DNA of 8,476 nucleotides from Lachnospiraceae bacterium (GTDB lineage Bacteria; Bacillota; Clostridia; Lachnospirales; Lachnospiraceae): assembly GCA_017476305.1 (NCBI GenBank), contig JAFVAA010000107.1, positions 1 to 8,476 of the forward strand, written 5' to 3'. Within the stretch, counting starts at the first letter, position 1. Each line of letters starts with the position of its first letter. The notes under the pieces are model-generated. The model was not told the origin of the DNA, ran no database searches, and saw only the letters and a list, made by a program, of their open reading frames with translations. Below are positions 5,895-8,476 of the stretch, in pieces. A program made the translations under genes and the position numbers.

Positions 5895-8438
5895 TTATTT
5901 AAAAGTTGCTTTTTTAAGTCCTGCTTTCTGTATCATCGTTTTAACGGAATTGAATACCTTTTTCTTGCTTGTCTTTATCGTTACCTTCGTCGTCTTTTTA
6001 TTCGGGCATCCCTTAAATGCAGTCGTTTTTACAGTCTTTAAGCTGTCCGGTGTAATGGTGATCTTCTTTAAGTTCCTGCAGTTTTTAAAAGCATCCTTAC
6101 CAATCGTTTTGATATTTTTCCCGATGGTAACACTCTTTATCTTTGTATCTCCTGAAAATGCCTTTGCAGCTATGCTGGTCACTTTCACCTTCACACCATT
6201 GATTTTTGCTGTAGCAGGAATCGTCACAGAGCTCTTTTTCTTTGTAGCAGCAGATGGCGTGAAGCTTGCCTCCGTACTGCTGGTAGCCGTAAAGGTACCT
6301 GCAGATGTTTTGGCTTTATCTCCCTTCTTCACAGTCTTCTCTGCAGTCTTCTCTTCATCCTTCGCAGCATCCACCACAGCCTGACGGTCACGATAACGGT
6401 TTATAATATATTTGCTCGTATTCGTCAGCATATCTTCCGTCCATGCGCCATCTGCCTTTTCCTCGGTTGATTTGAAATATGCTGCAGATTCCGTGGAATT
6501 GCTGATTGCCCAGCACGCATAGCTGACATTGTTCTTATCGCAGATATCCAGCCATTTGTCCGCATTCTCCACATCATATTTTCCATCTCCGGAAGCTGTA
6601 CAGATTCCGTACTCAGATACAAGTACAGGAACCCCGGCTGCCAGCGCATCCGTCATCTTTTTCTGCGGATCATCATAGTGAGATGCAGAATAGAAATGGC
6701 AGGCATAAATCGTGTTTTTATCCTCTAACATATTTCCGATTACATCGTTGATATTTGCTGAGTAGGAAGGTGTTCCACATACCACGATGGCATCATTTCC
6801 ACAATCACGAATCGTCTTCGTAAGCTCCGTACCGTATGTATAAAGGTCATTCCCGGAGCCATCCTTCCACTCGGTTTTTGTCGGCTCATTACATATCTCG
6901 AAGATAACATTATCATAATCTTTATACATGGCTGCATACTTGGTAAAGAATTTCTTTGCTTCCTCTATGTCTTCATTTGGATTATAGTTTAAAACGTGCC
7001 AGTCAATGATTGCATACATCCCAAGCTCTGTAGCTGCCTGAACGCCCTTCTGGATCAGTTCGTCATTATAGGCTGCACTGTCGCCGGTCACATTCGCATC
7101 TTCGCCTGTCCGAAGTTTATCTGCCCACTCCTGGATATAGGCATTGGCTCCTTCTCTGACATAGACTGCGATCCTCACCGTATTTACTCCCCACTCATCA
7201 CGGAATGTCTGGAATGCATCCTTATTTACGTACTGCGGGAACCAGGAAAGACCATGTGTACTTACACCTCTCATCTGGAAAGGCTTTCCGTTCTTATCTA
7301 CGATGACAGGTGCCGTATAGCCATCTACATCAGCCATCTTTAACTTTCCATGCTTATAAACTTCTGTCTCCTCTGCAGGAATATCTTTCTTCTCTCCTGT
7401 CAGCGTATACTTTAACGGTACATCTACTTTCTCTACTTCGCCCTGCTGACCGCTTCCCTCTAACTGTGCGCTCTCGATATTCCATTCCACTTCAGTTCCG
7501 TCCACACAGCCGGTAACTTTCAGACCGATTTCACCAAGAGTACCCTCCCACATATACGGGAGCATATCCAATGTCAGATCAAAAGCCTGCGGAGTCTCTG
7601 TTAAAACCTGATTTTCCTGATTCCAATTTCCATAAGTAGAATCCATACCATAAATATAAACCATAGGAGTCTCATTTGAATCCGGTGTGTACTTCGTCAC
7701 AGTACCGGTCACATGCAGCTTCAGATCCTGATAGCCGCCAAGTCCCTCCGTAAATGCCTTCGGGATATTAAAGTGCGTATCACAGTTATAATCCTCTCCA
7801 TAAGGATTCTTTGCAATGATACCGCCTGCAGCCGTTCCAATAGTACCATTTCCTGCCTTCAGTGATACCGGGAAAGTTAATTCTTCCTGTGCCTTTGGTT
7901 CGCTGTCTGCCGGTCCTGTAATCTTTACCGAATTAATCGTATAGCCAAACGCATCTCCGTCACTTCCCTGTAAACGAACTCTGACTACGCCAAGTGTAGA
8001 ACCCTCCTCATTTTCATAAGCAGAAAGATTCAGGGATAAATCATAGGTCTTTCCGACCTCTACAGCATTCACCGTGTTTCCGGTATCGTAACCACTCCAG
8101 TCGTATGCCATTGCACATAAACATACGGTAGGAGAACCGCTGCCCGTATAGGATGATACCGTCACATTTACAGCGATCTTTACATCCTGCATACTGTTTC
8201 TTTTCTTGATCTCATCCGGTATCGCCAGGTCGTCCTCTGCGATATATTCATCATAATCTCCATTTTTTGCCACCGTGACATCCTTCGCCACACCAATCCC
8301 CTCTGTAATCTCTGCCAGAACATTTTCTTCCCCCTCAGCTGCGGCTTTCACATAGTCTGTGGATACGGAAGCCACCAGCATCGCCATCACTACGAGAAAA
8401 GACATCAGACGGGATAATCTTTTTTTCACTGCTTTCAT
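5895..8438 (-). CDS. Secreted GH5 endoglucanase with tandem N-terminal beta-modules and BspA-like LRR tail
   Basis: This 847-residue extracellular enzyme should cleave beta-1,4-glucan (cellulose or a related glucan). Residues 1-33 form a signal peptide: basic start, hydrophobic core LMSFLVVMAMLVASVS, then YVKAAAEG. Two related beta-sandwich-like modules follow (about 50-178 and 186-328), probably carbohydrate-binding, with candidate surface aromatics Trp114 and Trp272. The GH5 barrel spans about 360-685. It carries RGVSTHGLSW, His481 in IIDWH, the acid/base Glu518 in FEICNEP, His581 and Tyr583, the nucleophile Glu609 in VLVSEYGI, and Trp643, a pattern fitting subfamily 2. A Lys/Thr/Ala-rich linker (about 690-735) leads to a BspA-like LRR_5 domain (about 736-847, with VTSIAAKAFSG and KTIGKDAFKNCRNLKKI). 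There is no sortase motif, so surface retention would rely on the basic tail. The ATG at 8438 has a strong AAAGGAGG site. The catalytic assignment is firm; the exact glucan preference is inferred. Confidence 0.95.
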   Translation of the reverse strand: MKAVKKRLSRLMSFLVVMAMLVASVSTDYVKAAAEGEENVLAEITEGIGVAKDVTVAKNGDYDEYIAEDDLAIPDEIKKRNSMQDVKIAVNVTVSSYTGSGSPTVCLCAMAYDWSGYDTGNTVNAVEVGKTYDLSLNLSAYENEEGSTLGVVRVRLQGSDGDAFGYTINSVKITGPADSEPKAQEELTFPVSLKAGNGTIGTAAGGIIAKNPYGEDYNCDTHFNIPKAFTEGLGGYQDLKLHVTGTVTKYTPDSNETPMVYIYGMDSTYGNWNQENQVLTETPQAFDLTLDMLPYMWEGTLGEIGLKVTGCVDGTEVEWNIESAQLEGSGQQGEVEKVDVPLKYTLTGEKKDIPAEETEVYKHGKLKMADVDGYTAPVIVDKNGKPFQMRGVSTHGLSWFPQYVNKDAFQTFRDEWGVNTVRIAVYVREGANAYIQEWADKLRTGEDANVTGDSAAYNDELIQKGVQAATELGMYAIIDWHVLNYNPNEDIEEAKKFFTKYAAMYKDYDNVIFEICNEPTKTEWKDGSGNDLYTYGTELTKTIRDCGNDAIVVCGTPSYSANINDVIGNMLEDKNTIYACHFYSASHYDDPQKKMTDALAAGVPVLVSEYGICTASGDGKYDVENADKWLDICDKNNVSYACWAISNSTESAAYFKSTEEKADGAWTEDMLTNTSKYIINRYRDRQAVVDAAKDEEKTAEKTVKKGDKAKTSAGTFTATSSTEASFTPSAATKKKSSVTIPATAKINGVKVKVTSIAAKAFSGDTKIKSVTIGKNIKTIGKDAFKNCRNLKKITITPDSLKTVKTTAFKGCPNKKTTKVTIKTSKKKVFNSVKTMIQKAGLKKATFK

Positions 8439-8476
8439 CCTTCATCCTCCTTTTTTTGTACTGCACAAAGCCCTTC

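Noticed and set aside
5800..6384. Long plus-strand open frame of 194 codons, hydrophobic
   Set aside because: It lies antisense to the end of the GH5 cellulase and its terminator. The minus-strand frame has clear LRR and linker sequence, and this one has no ribosome site or family features.
1..8476. CRISPR arrays, tRNA or rRNA genes, insertion sequences, phage genes
   Set aside because: I found no regularly spaced repeats, tRNA-like cloverleafs, transposase motifs or terminal inverted repeats by reading the window.

Overview
The window looks like chromosomal DNA of a gut- or rumen-type member of the Clostridia, most likely Lachnospiraceae. The reasons are moderate A+T content, strong AGGAGG-type ribosome binding sites, an FeoA-FeoB fusion, a Clostridium-type iron-containing alcohol dehydrogenase relic, and a secreted GH5 cellulase ending in the BspA-like leucine-rich repeat tail common in that family. 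The genus cannot be fixed from the sequence. Every supportable gene lies on the minus strand, so transcription runs from high to low coordinates.

Read in the direction of transcription, the right end holds a large secreted GH5 endoglucanase (8438-5895) closed by a strong intrinsic terminator (about 5824-5864). A consensus sigma-A promoter (5806-5778) then drives a ferrous iron unit: a fused FeoA-FeoB transporter (5742-3400), followed 47 bp later by a cytoplasmic alpha/beta hydrolase of the siderophore-esterase superfamily (3352-2693). Two hairpins (2674-2644 and 2621-2601 with a T-rich tail) probably end that unit.

Next is a compact regulatory pair: an XRE-family regulator (2510-2046) and, two bases downstream, a membrane-anchored small protein (2043-1687). 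The two proteins share a C-terminal domain of about 60 residues that I cannot assign to a named family. A perfect 14-bp palindrome (2544-2557) upstream is a good candidate operator. This pair is the best candidate for something undescribed.

Immediately downstream is a dead iron-containing alcohol dehydrogenase (1658-1121). About 200 codons are missing across an apparent 8-bp microhomology, the reading frame is shifted, and there is a separate in-frame amber stop. Next comes a small three-helix membrane protein (969-655). A poorly coding stretch (654-362) carries an open frame broken by one stop. The window ends inside a macro-domain gene (361 to beyond position 1), which is probably an ADP-ribose-binding or ADP-ribosyl hydrolase protein.

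The left third (1-2560) therefore looks like accessory, partly decaying sequence. The right two thirds carry intact metabolic genes for iron uptake and plant polysaccharide breakdown.
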